Positions 12,305 through 24,000 of a stretch of DNA of 64,000 bases are shown in pieces. Made by a program: the position numbers and the translations under genes. The stretch spans positions 5,026,001 to 5,090,000 of the forward strand of contig NC_135054.1 in assembly GCF_051014685.1 (NCBI RefSeq). The letters are read 5' to 3'. A model generated the notes under the pieces. The model ran no database searches and was not told where the DNA came from. It saw only the letters and a list, made by a program, of their open reading frames with translations. Positions within the stretch are counted from its first letter, which is position 1. The number at the start of each line of letters is the position of its first letter. This DNA is from Ptiloglossa arizonensis. Taxonomy: Eukaryota > Arthropoda > Insecta > Hymenoptera > Colletidae.

Positions 12305-12868
12305 CGCGTGTTCGACAAGTCATTCTGAACGAGAAAATTTCATGCGCATATGTACGTATAACGCTACTATTGGTTTGTTTCGAACCAAACGAAGATTAAC
12401 TTTGTTATTGGAAACCATTTATCCCTAGTCCGAGAAACTAACATAAATAATCTTCATATCGACAACGAAATTCATTACGCGGAAGACCGACGTTAACCTG
12501 TCCGTAGACTGCGCTCGTAAGACCGAATGTCTAAAAAGTTTCCGGAGTTCGATCGAACTCGTGACTCGGTGAACCGTGAACGCGTTGTTACGTCGACAAA
12601 CAAAAGGTCTGTAATTTGTACAATATCTGTAAATTTGATGCAATAAGTTGCTCAATGAGTGTCTTCGTTCGATAAGAAATGGCGCTCTTAGGTTCGTCGT
12701 TTTATTTTTCTAAATACGGTACTACTGTTCGATGAACATGTGCGAAGTTTCGCGTAGATCCGTCGACTCGTTCGTATATTTACGGTTGTTCAAACGTTGA
12801 AGCGTCATAGTATATATTTTCAATGAAAAAAAAAAAAACGACAAAACTTATCGAACAACCTAGTAAAA
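12305..12868 (-). mobile_element. Decayed mariner-like element
   Basis: The right boundary is clear: on the minus strand it starts CTAGGTTGTTCGATAAGTTT, then GTCG, then a run of T, the form of a mariner terminal repeat. A plausible left end is GTGTTCGACAAGTCATTCTG at about 12305, which matches the right end at about two thirds of positions. The interior of about 560 bp is too short for a full element (about 1.2-1.3 kb) and has no intact transposase frame. I read it as an internally deleted, heavily mutated copy. The right end is well supported; the left end is tentative. Confidence 0.5.
12826..12838 (+). repeat. Poly(A) run inside the mariner-like end
   Basis: Thirteen consecutive A immediately inside the terminal repeat of the mariner-like relic. 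Confidence 0.9.
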
Positions 12869-12912
12869 TCAAACGTGGAACAAAGCGAATACTTTGGAAT
12901 TATTGTTTCACG

Positions 12913-13126
12913 GTGTCTCGATATTTTATTTTCGACGTAATTGATCAACGAAACGAAAAAGACGTGTCTAGGACATTTTATTTTGCCCGCTATTATTTGA
13001 TCTGCTAAATACTATGGGTGTCTCGATATTTTATTTTCGACGTAATTGATCAACGAAACGAAAAAGACGCGTCTACGACAAAAAATTCATTTTTCCCGCT
13101 ATTATTTAATCTGCTAAACACGTGGG
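12913..13126. repeat. Two-copy tandem duplication, unit 105-109 bp
   Basis: Copy 1 (12913-13017) and copy 2 (13018-13126) both start GTGTCTCGATATTTTATTTT and stay nearly identical for the first 55 bases. They then diverge through a few substitutions and a 4-bp length difference before sharing CCCGCTATTATTT and CTGCTAAA near their ends. It lies just beyond the mariner-like relic. It is followed at 13150-13230 by another loose duplication in which ATACTCGCGC occurs twice around a 16-base poly(A). Confidence 0.9.
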
Positions 13127-14815
13127 CGATATTTATCCAATCGGATATCCTGTATACGCATTAAAAAGGTACTAAGAAAAATACTCGCGCATATGCGTAT
13201 TAAAAAAAAAAAAAAAATAAATACTCGCGCGGTTCCCGCTCGAAATACTGAACGTTCAAGGCATGGTCCGTGAGGTGTGCGATTGGTCAACGAGAGACGA
13301 CGCGCCGGCGTGAATCGTTGCGACGATTCGACGAACGCCCCTGTCATTGCGAGCAAACATTGCAAAAATTACGACCGACTAAATTTACAACGCGTGTACG
13401 CCGTGAATCCGATCGAAAACGCAAGACGCGGCTGTCGCGCGTCGAACGCGACGCGAATCGACACCTCGCTCGGTGACATCGTTGCATGCTCGGCCGAGTA
13501 ACTGCAGCACCCTGCGAAGAATGCCACTGAACAACGTCCGCGATGATGAAATTGAAACCAAACTCACGAAGAAAAATCAACGCGGAACAAGAATATTTTA
13601 CGCGGGAGAAGAATCGGGCAAGCCTCCGATGACTCCGTAAATTTTCGGTAAAAGAAATGTGTCGTATACCACGTGCATACAACATTAGTAGCGGAAACAA
13701 ACGAACACGATTCCGTCGTGTTGTTCCCGTTCTTCGTATTTTGGTAATAAAGATAATACAACGCGTCGCGGATGCGATATCGAATAATATAACGCAATTA
13801 AGTAATAAAAGAATTTGGGAGAAATGTTCAATTGTGAAAATTACTTGATTTTTCGTTGCATCTTTTTCAAATTTATTACTACGTTCCAAAGAATCAGCTG
13901 GATCGATGCTGGTACGTTTCTCGGATTTTTGTCCATTCGGAGCGTCCTCGTGATACGGTTTTTCTACAATTAAAGCTACTATAATGCGACAGATACAACC
14001 AAATACTCCTGTGTTTTTCATTGGTTCTTGTATCGTAAAGTTAAAAAGGACGGTAACTTTTTAACGTTTCCTCGGAACTACAAGACGAAACGTCTTCTAA
14101 GAAAGAGGACGTTATCTTCCAATCGTCTCTTATCGAGCAAAGCTTGTCATCGAGCGCTTTAATTCCTCCTCTCTTTGTCTTTCCCGCCCAATAAATTCAC
14201 CGTCCAGGACCATTTCAGAGATCTCTGGTTTCCTTTAATCTTCGCGCCCAGTCGTGATTCAGCGGACACGGATGTCGCTGAAATGCAGGATGGCTACCGG
14301 AAGACCGAACGATACGTAATAAAAATAACTTTTACGAGCAAACGTTTCCTTAATTGTTTATTATTTTATTTGTAAATACAATTAAAAGATTTCTTTCAGT
14401 TTCATTTTCTTCTTGGATGGTCCTCGAGTGACCATCGAATGAAAAAGATTCAAAACTTTGTGGTCTTTCAGTGGCCATCTTGTACAATAGGGAGGAATAG
14501 AAAGGTAACGTGGACAGCAATTTTTGCGTAACCACGGGTCTTGGAACATTAATTGAATCAAATACGATTACGCAATTCCTGGCAGGTGACATTTTTCCAG
14601 TTCCACAGAGTACGCGCTCCTCCTCGTAGAATTTTCAATCGCCGCGAGAATGATTTCCGATAACGGAACACTTTGGCGCGTTGCACGTTTGAGCGATAAT
14701 GAAACTGGTCGACGGTGCGAGGAACGTTCGAGGTACGCGAGCAAAAAAATATTTAGGGGCTCGCAAAATGTCACAGGGTTGGGTTCCGATCGAGAAACGA
14801 AATTCTAGATCGCGC
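13127..14815. other. Non-coding stretch holding the longest open frame of the window
   Basis: An ATG-initiated minus-strand frame of 225 codons spans 13344-14021. Its first residues (MKNTGVFGCICRIIVALIV) could pass as a short hydrophobic leader. The rest is Arg- and Ser-rich with no domain I know, and other frames overlap it on both strands. In 64 kb of CG-rich DNA one such frame is expected by chance, so I do not annotate it as a gene. Confidence 0.35.
13202..13217 (+). repeat. Poly(A) run, 16 bases
   Basis: Uninterrupted A tract within a small local duplication. Confidence 0.9.
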
Positions 14816-14837
14816 GAGGCGAGGCGAGGCGAGGCGA
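14816..14837. repeat. (GAGGC)n short tandem repeat
   Basis: Four GAGGC units plus a partial one, embedded in sequence with dense CG. Confidence 0.85.
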
Positions 14838-15874
14838 CTCGACGGCCCGAAACGCGCCCCGGCGCGTCTTCTCCTTCGTTTTATCGAGATAGGTCCGATT
14901 ACCTGTAGAACACGAGGGATATCGAATGGCAGAAAGCTCCGTGAGGCCGAGAACGTGGCGAGGCGACGAATTATCCGGTGTGTTAACTTCTCCTGGAACG
15001 GCTGAGGAGAGTGAGTGGCCGACGGAGATGATTTCGGTCGAAGAGAATCGAAAAGTCTCCACTCGTACGAGGAAAGATCAATCGATATATAATACGGTCG
15101 TCCGTATCTTATCCGCGCGCAGTTTCTAAAAGTCCTCGGGGACGGTAATTGAGCAACTAATATGCAACAAGTTGAATTAACCGCGTCAATGTTATTATCT
15201 GGAATAACGCGCGTCGTGTTTTTGCGCGTTTATACGACGCTCGTTAAATCGAAGAACGCAATTACCAGCCAATCTAGTTTATCGAGCTACCGGACCGCGA
15301 TGCATAGTAGTTTTTTTTTTCTTTCCTTCCACCTTTCCATCCGTCAACCGCCACGATAATTCAGGTGCAATTCCTTTCGTTCGGCGAAAAGAAAAAAGGA
15401 AAAAAAAAGTCCGCCGCAAGCGGGAAGAATTGAAACCGGTGACACGATTGAAATATTAAACTCTTGATAATTGCAGCTTACCCGACTTCGCCTCCTTTGG
15501 ATCAAGTAAAGTGGATCCGACGGTTCAATTACTTAATCTCTGCCCCCGCGATCGGAAATAAGACCTTGGGCTTACCTGCAACGCAAGAAAAAGAAGAATA
15601 TTAATGTACTTACGCGTTAACTACTTTTTATAAGAATTTTGCAGATTAAGTTGGAACAGCGGGGAATCCTTAAAGAAATTATAATACGATTATGGATTCT
15701 ACTTGCGCTCGGTTTTCCTCTCCGATCGTGCGCTGCACTGTATCATTTTTGAAACGCATACACGGGACGGATCGCACAATCTTTTCGTCCAATGTAACAC
15801 GAATCGAAGAGAGCTTCAAAATGATTTACTTTTCTCTTTCTTTTTCTTTTTGGAGTTTTCAAGGTAGCCTTTAG

Positions 15875-15889
15875 TTTTTTTTTTTTTTT
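15875..15889 (+). repeat. Poly(T) run, 15 bases
   Basis: Uninterrupted T tract; the reverse complement is a poly(A). Confidence 0.9.
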
Positions 15890-16689
15890 AGATTGACCTA
15901 TCAGGGTTTTTGTAGCCATCTTTTAACGAATACCGAGACGAATTCGGTAAACATTGTAACAAATTTTTGATTCCACTCGAGCCGGAGAAACGCTTGAAAA
16001 AATATCTATCTTTTACCTTGAGTTAAACGATGTTAAAATGGTGTCCGTAAGTCGCACTCGTCGTGTAGACGGTTAAGAAAGGACTGCTTGGATTTTTCTA
16101 CGACATTTACACCGATAACTAAACGTGAATCTACAATTTTCTGTCGCATATCTCGGTAAATGTTTTAATCATCCGTTCGAATATGCAACGCGATGACGTT
16201 TGTCGGGGTATAGCGCACCGTATAATTGCCGAGCCAAAATCAAATTACGCTCGTATTCTCTGTAAATCGAGATCAGCTCGATCCTTTCGTCGGTACTGTG
16301 ATCAATCGAATCGATAGTGCATCGTGTCGGAATTCGTCGGTGTTCGCTAAAAAATGGGTGTAAAAAGATGGCAAGTTCGTTTACCGCTAGAAAAGAAAAA
16401 ACTGAAGTTGAAATAAAACAGGAAGAGTCTTAAAGCTTCTCCTCGTAACGTGTTGTACTGGACGAAAGAATGTTCCATCGGTCCACTAACGACAGAATAA
16501 TCCAGGCTGCATATTTTATAATGAATTTAATACCGAAAAATGTATTATTATCCAAGTAAATAAAGAAGAAAGAAACATTAAGAGTAGAGATTAAACGTAA
16601 ACATGTTTTTTACGTTGATGTATCGTTCGATGATATTATACAATATTTTAGGTTCATATTGAAAATATCGAACCGCCCAAAGTTCAGCA

Positions 16690-16707
16690 TGTACCATCGA
16701 TGGTACA
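16690..16707. repeat. 18-bp perfect palindrome
   Basis: TGTACCATCGATGGTACA is its own reverse complement. Such symmetry suits a dimeric DNA-binding protein or a scar, but chance cannot be excluded. A second small hairpin (CGATCGTT, GGA, AACGATCG) lies at 16831-16849. Confidence 0.6.
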
Positions 16708-18019
16708 CGCGACGCTCGACGCGGATTGTCGAATACCTTTTAGAGTAACGAAACTAATGTTCGTATTTGACTTGTAACCGTGTACGGTGCGACGAAGTCG
16801 TCGAATGAACTTGTATACACGGTAAAATATCGATCGTTGGAAACGATCGAGACGAAACGTTTCTGCGTAATACAGAAGAGTCGAATATTTAAAAACCAGA
16901 TACAATGAACACAGGTTACGGAATCATCGTATCGATACGCGTAGAAAGCAACCATTATTTGTTTTTGAATTGAAACGTTGTCAAAAGGTGTTACATTTAT
17001 AATAAGTAAACGCGTTACGACGTCTATTTTACTAACTTCGATAATTCCAAGTTGCTTCTGTCAAACTTTAAGAATCGTCAAACGGTATCTTAATTAAACG
17101 CGCGAATCCTTGCCTTTCCTTGCAGAAAGATACTAATCGCTGATAGGTGCGCTCTTTGGTCACCAATCTGCTATAGAAAACGTAAGAGAAGAAACGACCA
17201 AGAATCGACCAACAACCGCCGTATCGAGACGTACAGTTGTCAATTTTGTATCGATCGAAGCTCGATTGTTTCGAACGTTTACATTAAAGTTAAATTATAT
17301 TTAAACCGAGACCGATTTATTTTCGCTCGAGATTAATTTCTCGACTCGAAGCTGGACGAAATCTGAAAGCACCTTTCGTTGAGTCGCTCCAGAGCAACGA
17401 TTACCTCGCGGCGACAATTTGTTCGAAAGACGGGTCGAAAGCGGTTAGTTAGTTCGTTTGTTTCTGTTGGAACGAATGCAACAACGATCTTAAGGGTGCC
17501 AGATGTCGATGTCAGTTTCAAGGACTGTCTCTGTATTGGCTAGTTCCAAGTCGAAAGTCACGAAGACCACACGACACTGTCGTCGTTCACATCGAGACAA
17601 ATCACTGTACACGTGTTTCTTCGTACTTTGTATTCGTATATGTACAAAAACTATACTACTACATACTCGAGATCTCTGCATATTATAATAATCTAGATAT
17701 TATAATCTGAACTTTGCAACAGTTTCGACGATCGATCGTTAGTCTGTTCTCCATGATCGAGGTTTCTCGTTCTACGGTTCTCGATCAGCGCGTCGCTCGC
17801 GAGCAGTCTCTGCGAATCGCGGCGACGAAAAAGTTGCGGACAAAGTTGGCGAATCGTCGTTGCAGCCATCGAAAAGTCGCTCTTCCCGGGCACAGGTGTT
17901 AAATGAGAAGAAATAGGAAGGGACGCGAGTCGCGTCCGTGGGACACCTATTCCTCGTGGTTGAGAAACGAGAAGCGAGGGTATACTCGATCGAGTTCGGG
18001 AAGTTTGCCAGTCGGGTGC

Positions 18020-18340
18020 GAGCGTCTTTCATTTTTCAATTTACAAGCCAAGAAAAAACTTTCCCGATGAGCCGGCAACCTCTTTGTTCTACTCCCCCAA
18101 GTACGCCACTTTCTCTGCAGCATCAAGGGTACTTACGAGGGGATGTAATCGCACGGTAATTTTCTCATGAGCTTTCTTACCCCTCGCGAGAGGACGCACT
18201 TGGATCAGACCCAGTTGGCCGCGATTCTTCGCTTCTCGCTTTTGCCAACAAATGCCATAAGGCACCTCGCTACAAAGCCGTGTTACTTTACATTAACCCT
18301 GATGTTCCCGTCGATGCCCTTTTTTTCCCGACGAAGAACC
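18020..18340. other. Island of mixed base composition, possible conserved element
   Basis: Compared with its flanks this stretch has balanced base use, fewer TCGA words and longer unique words. On the minus strand it contains a good splice-donor match, CCTCGTAAGTACC, near 18130. Such islands in otherwise monotonous insect intergenic DNA are often enhancers or exons. No frame translates to anything recognisable. Confidence 0.25.
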
Positions 18341-20399
18341 GCAGAACTCGACAAGGGGCAAAGATTTCGAATCGATTCGAGCGCCATCGGGCCGAGGGAT
18401 ACGGTTCGTGTAAAAATAGAAGGCTAGGGAAAACGTTGCGCGGTTACGTGTCCCGCTTTTAATAGATTTTCAGATATCGATAACTTCGTGAAATACTCGT
18501 GAAGCCGCCATCGATTCTGGAGTTTCCTCGATGAATTCCCCCGAACCTCCGCGGATCACAGCGAACACCGGAGTCGGAGCACCGTTCGTTTCTATGTCGT
18601 TCGACAAAATTAAAACCTCGTATTTCCGGATCGTTTTAGAGAATTCACCAAATACCGGTGCGTATGCAACGATATTAGACCTAGACTCGAACGACAGACT
18701 CGACGATGTTTAATTTTCGTAATCAGTTTAGAATTCAATGTCAAAGTTTCGGATCGATCCTCGTTACACCGAAAGAGAAAGATGCCGAGGAATTTACAAA
18801 ACTTTGTTAACTCGTAGAAGCCCATACAGCATCCATATACATACGTGTTACGTATACGACATCAATGTTTCCATGGTAACGGGATCGTACTTCGAACAAA
18901 GTTAGTTAGATACCTATTAATCGGTTTAAATGCGTGTTTCTGCAGGAACTTTTGGACGAATCGATCGAAACAAAAGTACGGAATTGAAAACTTAAATTAT
19001 GGAAGTATCTGGAACAGTTTCCTGTAAAAATTCGATGCGCAAAAGACGCTAACAGGATACAACGTTTCATAATTCCACGGCTAAACCGAGTTGCTACCGA
19101 AACACTATTACGTCGCGTGTTCTTCCTTCTCCCGGTTGCACTTGAAACCTCCAGCATAATATAATAACGCAAAGTCACGTGTCCCAATATTGTGGGTTTT
19201 ATTTGCCAAGTAGCAAAGGCATCTCAGCAACCTTTTAACTGGCTAGAAAGTGAAAAGCAGCTCTGAAATCGGGTCTGAAGACCGCCAAGTGAGGATTAAG
19301 TGAAAAATGCAGTACGGAGAAATTTACAGTCGCGTATATAGAAACAACGTAACTGCATCGAGGTTGCTTTATTTGATAATGCTTCTCCGAACAACCTACT
19401 TTATCGCAACAAAAAAAAAGAAGAAAAGAATCTCGGGACAGAAATGTTCCAATTTTCGCTTCGGAATGTCTTCGAGTTCGAAAATTATTGAAAAAAGAAA
19501 GTAGTATTTGAGGAAAAGTTATAAAATTGCAAATACAAAATTAGAAAGAATTTAAGGAGATTTTAGGAGAAACGTCGTCATAATAATCGTAAGAAACGAA
19601 AAATTCATACAAACAACCCAAATCGCAAATATGCGTACGTGTTGCGTACTATTTTAACGAGCTTAGAAATGTTTCTTTCGAAATTGTTCTTTCGAAAGGA
19701 GTGCGATTTTTATTCGAAGAAAAGTAATGGTAAATGCTAAGAAAATGAAAGTCTGGATGGAAAGTGTCCGACAGTCGTTGTCGACTTGATTTACACCACT
19801 TTCTACCCGAGCAACCTGCATTTCCTTAAGGATGAATAAGTAACTGTTGACATACTGCGAGAAGCGATAAAGAATGCCCCCTAGGAGACGTTGTTCGCAA
19901 CGTGAGAGAAATCCATCTTATCGGCCATAAATTGCGTTTTAACGATAGCAGTACTATTCGTTGTTACTAAATCTGATTTCCATGCAGGACGGGCATTTCG
20001 TTCGGTTCTCTCGCACGCTACTTTGCTATCGGTTAATTCTTCGTTTCTCGTAATAGATTTCTACGATCCGTTAGCGTACATTGTTCTGTACGTTGAAAAT
20101 TATTTCCAGAAATAATCGTCGATCGATATCGATACGAAGACCCCTCCACGCGTGCAACAACTACGATAATTTGGTAAAGGGATCGTAGAGCACGAGAGAC
20201 GTTGAGCTAAAGCGACAGCGAAGAAACTCCACGAAAGGAAGTTGGTTAAATTGGCGTCTCCAGTGGCGTTGGACTTCCGTCTCGAGTCGCCGTAAATCAG
20301 CCCGTTTGCACCAACCGTTTCGTTTTGTTGTAAAACTCCGCGAAAGAGTTCCGACGCGAGACTTCGACCCGCCGCGGCCAACAATTAAGACGCGTCGAC
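18341..20399. other. Non-coding stretch
   Basis: No supportable gene. 19740-19990 is another stretch of mixed composition that ends in an acceptor-like TTTCCATGCAG. Around 19190-19310 the texture is similar. Neither has a coding frame of note. Confidence 0.3.
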
Positions 20400-20620
20400 C
20401 CGCGATAGTGATTTTACGGTCGCTTTAACGACCGTTTCTGCCACGATGTCGCGTCGACGCGAGCTTGTACCGTGTGCACCGCGTGTACAATTTTGTAAAT
20501 CGCCGCTAGCCCGCCGAGCGTCCCGCGAGCTGCGCGCGCAACCTCTCCTCGTGGACAAATTCGCGGATTCAAGTGGCGCGCCGACAACCGTGAAACATTC
20601 CCCGCCCGTAAATCCGGATC
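20400..20620. other. CG-rich block
   Basis: High GC with dense CG (for example CGCGCGCAACC and GTGGCGCGCCGACA). No tandem repeat. It could be a promoter-proximal region of a gene on the minus strand beginning near 20.4 or 21.0 kb; this is inference from composition. Confidence 0.25.
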
Positions 20621-21019
20621 GTTAATGTTTCACGAGATTTCGCTTTCGGCCGCCATATTTATCGGAGTTTATAGGATATCGAATTTTATTAAGCTCCGTT
20701 TAACATCCTATTAAATACCAGCCGTGTAATAATCCGAAACGGACACGCCCGTTCGCGCGGCCGTCGTCGTGCCGTGTCGACGGCGAACAATTCGAGAATA
20801 GAATTTACGCGAGAAAATTTTTCCTCGATCGTACTCCCCCTTCTCTTTCGGTTTCCGTTTCGTTCGAATTAAAACAGCATCGAAGGCTGAGAAAGTCGAC
20901 GCGCCGCGTTCGTTCGTGTCTCGATCGAACTGTACCGCACTTCTGACTTTACTCGCGACACGTTGCACGAATATACACAATCTTCCGATCACGATGTGAA
21001 CATATTTCGGGATACTTAC
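20621..21019. other. Non-coding, or intron of the candidate exon at 21020-21055
   Basis: A minus-strand frame stays open from 21055 down to 20711 (114 codons) straight through the putative donor at 21014-21019, so the short exon next door is not the only reading. The sequence resembles no known protein. Confidence 0.25.
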
Positions 21020-21055
21020 TTTACGAGAGGGAGAAGCAAGCGCTGCGAGAACCAT
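21020..21055 (-). CDS. Possible first coding exon (12 codons), very tentative
   Basis: On the minus strand the sequence reads ATG, then codes for MVLAALASPSRK, then meets GTAAGTAT, a near-ideal splice donor, in phase 0. The peptide start is hydrophobic and could begin a signal peptide. Start context is fair (ATC before, G after the ATG). Against this, no partner exon or homology is recognisable and chance donors are common at this scale. Confidence 0.15.
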
Positions 21056-21059
21056 GATC

Positions 21060-24000
21060 TAATCGTACCGAAACAACCGACATCATTTTCTTATTTCGAA
21101 AACCATCCACCGTGGTACAGTAGGAGAAAATAATAATTCTTTCCTCTGTATTATCGTCGAGTCGACTTCGCTTTTTATCGATAATATCGTCAGCTTCGAT
21201 CGGTTTCGAAAAACGAAGAATTGTGCAGTATACTGCGTGAAAAATTGTTAAAAATCGTTTCGTCCGTTACAGATTTGTTCAAACTTGTTCGAGCGATAAT
21301 CGTGGCCCCGATAGTGGACCGAAAGTATCGTTGTCGATCCCACTGTTTCCCTAAATTCTGCTCGATTCGTGGTTAAACTTGCTGCAAACTCGTTGTTGTT
21401 ACATCGGTAGAAAAGCGCAACGATCGTGCAAGGAAACTGGTCGTGTTAGGATACAACTAATTCAAACAACCCTGTCACGCGCAAAGAGAGCACGGGGCAT
21501 TCTTGTGCGGTATATTATCGAGCCGTTCCCAGCCGAAATGCAACAAGTTGCCCATTCGGTCGAAGTGCCCTTCTCTGTCTCGCTCGCTCTTTCGCTACCC
21601 CCGTTTCGCGCTAAGATGCGTTTGTAAACGAGTACACAAACACGCGTACACATTTCACCTGGGCGCATGGCACCGTACACGTATCTTGCGAGGAAAACCG
21701 CTCGCGCGTGCAACGATACACACGTTAACGTTAATTCACAGGGTTTATCGCCCTCTAGCTCATCGCACGTGTTCGCCAATTCGTTATCCAATGAGATCCT
21801 CCGGTTCGTTTTCCGCCACCAACGAGCGAAACTTTTTTCCCTAAGAGGACGTTGTTCCAACGATAGCGTGCAATTTTCTTACGCGTGAAATTAACTCGCG
21901 TCTCCCGCGTCGAGTCCCGTTCCAAAGGCGAAATTGTTAATAGATCGAGTAATCGTTGCTAATGTGGCCGCGCGCTCGTCGGTAGCAGATATTTTGAAAC
22001 AATTTCGGTCGACGTTTTGTCAGTTTTTTTACGTTGTCGACACTTTTCAAAAATATTCTCGAACAATTATAACATTTAAGTAGGGAAGAGATGCCTCGAT
22101 TGGATCTTCCAAACTTTAATTTCTACGATCGTATTCCATTTTAATAATAATGTTTCGATACCTTTCTTGAAACAGTGTACATATACTGTATACAACGATG
22201 CAACGTGTACAAGCTTGTATCGTAGTTGATGATGGTCACTTCGAACAGTATCTCTGATGGTAAATGAACAATTATTGCAACACAAAATAAGCTGAAACTT
22301 GAAAACGAATTCATATCGGACATTCGTTCGTATGAACTTTTTTCTCATTTTTATGTCTAGAATCCATATCCGCGATACTTTCCACGTGTCAATCTTCTAC
22401 GATACATACCGAGGATTAAAATATATCTCGAGTACTCTTCGTAAATATTATCGACGACAATTCTATCATCGTTATCCTTTTTCAAATTTATACATCGTGG
22501 AATGTTGTAAATGAGATTCATCGAGGCTCGTATAAATTGTCTTTACGAGATCAAAGTGTAGCGAGAGATTGATCCAAACGAGAAAGCGAGATCGAGCGAA
22601 AATGATCCAGATTGGGCATACGTAAAGGAATTCACGAATATGTTTTTCTTCAATACGAAGATGATTCGTTTGTTTGTAAATATAAGCCAGAAAGTACACG
22701 ACATTACTTATGGAACGATTACAGGGAATAATTACAAGCGAGCGAAAATTTCATGCCTCACCATCCACAATTTCTCTCCATGGAACGTCAAAATAGAGCC
22801 TTTATCAATTGTGATAATAGGGACATAATTGTATTGAATACAGCGAATGAAATGAGCCTAAATAAGTCGAGATCACAAAAATTTACACGAATATATACAT
22901 AAATAGAACTCGGTAACCGTATATCCCTATGATAACACACTTTCGAAATATAACCTCGAATAAACCGCAAAATTACGAATTATGCTATAAAAAGAAATGG
23001 AAATCTGTGAGATCTTCCTGTGGTACGATAATGATTATGTTTTTTTTTTTTTTTTGCTTCTATCGGTGAAAGCAGGTGAAGTTAATTCCGTCCTTGGTTA
23101 AATATATAGTAATACTTCTTTCGTACGCATTTTGATGCATTTAAATTATTTAGAACGTTCAATAAAAATTACGAATCGTCTAATAGAGTTTTACTAACAA
23201 ACTCCTCGCATTGATAACTTCGAAATAATAAATAATAATTTCCACTTTTTCTTCGAATATTTTGTTACGTTATCGACGTTATATTTAATGTTACTTGTTA
23301 GGTGTTTTGTTTGCGTACAAGATGCGACACACAAGTGTTACAACCGAATATGTATAAAATATGGTGACGTTAAAAAATGTAATTGGTCGTAAAAAGTGTT
23401 TCAAGAGGCACACTTTTTTACCGAATTTCTTTTTTTGCGGAACCGTATGTTTTTCAGTATCTACCGAGTACAACATCGAATGATTTTAATGATAATTTCG
23501 ACAAATTTCATCGCAATAGTTGTTTAAACTTCGCTAATACATCGGTTAGAGCACAATCATTGGCTTTTCTACAAATTCTGCATCTTCTTTTCGACACGAT
23601 GCTCCAATGGAAAAAATGTAAGATTATTTACAACCTTGAATGATCTTGAAAATCACGCAGTTCTGTTTGGAAAGAGAGTCGATGATCTTGCAATCTCCTT
23701 CTTGATAATTTCGTGTGCAAAAAAGCAAAGTGAACTGAAATATGTGCCCCTTCAAAGTAATAACATTTTTTTTATAACACCGATAAATGTGCAAATACTC
23801 AGTCGTAACAAGCTTTGTGTGACCCACGGTGTAAATGATTAAATTGATTAGATTCAACGATACATCTACGTGTCAGCAAACCTCGATAGTTTTCGATTTT
23901 TTGGAAAAATTGTCCGTGTTTCGTACAAAATAAAAAAGTCAAGAGAGCTTTTCGATGGACTAACCGAATACCGCAGTAAAACGTTTACGATAGTACGGAC

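Larger units (their letters stand above)
14838..18019. other. Non-coding stretch
   Basis: No supportable gene. 15460-15580 has a more mixed base composition. On the minus strand it shows a pyrimidine tract ending TTGCGTTGCAG, followed about 90 bp later by GGGTAAGC, so it could be an untranslated exon. All three frames between those sites contain stops. The rest is AT-rich. Confidence 0.35.

Noticed and set aside
13344..14021. 225-codon ATG-initiated minus-strand frame
   Set aside because: Longest frame of the window but without any recognisable domain. It is overlapped by frames on both strands, and about one frame of this length is expected by chance in 64 kb of stop-poor sequence.
15480..15580. 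Possible minus-strand exon after a good acceptor at 15575
   Set aside because: All three frames have stops between the acceptor and the next donor; only an untranslated exon would be possible, with no other support.
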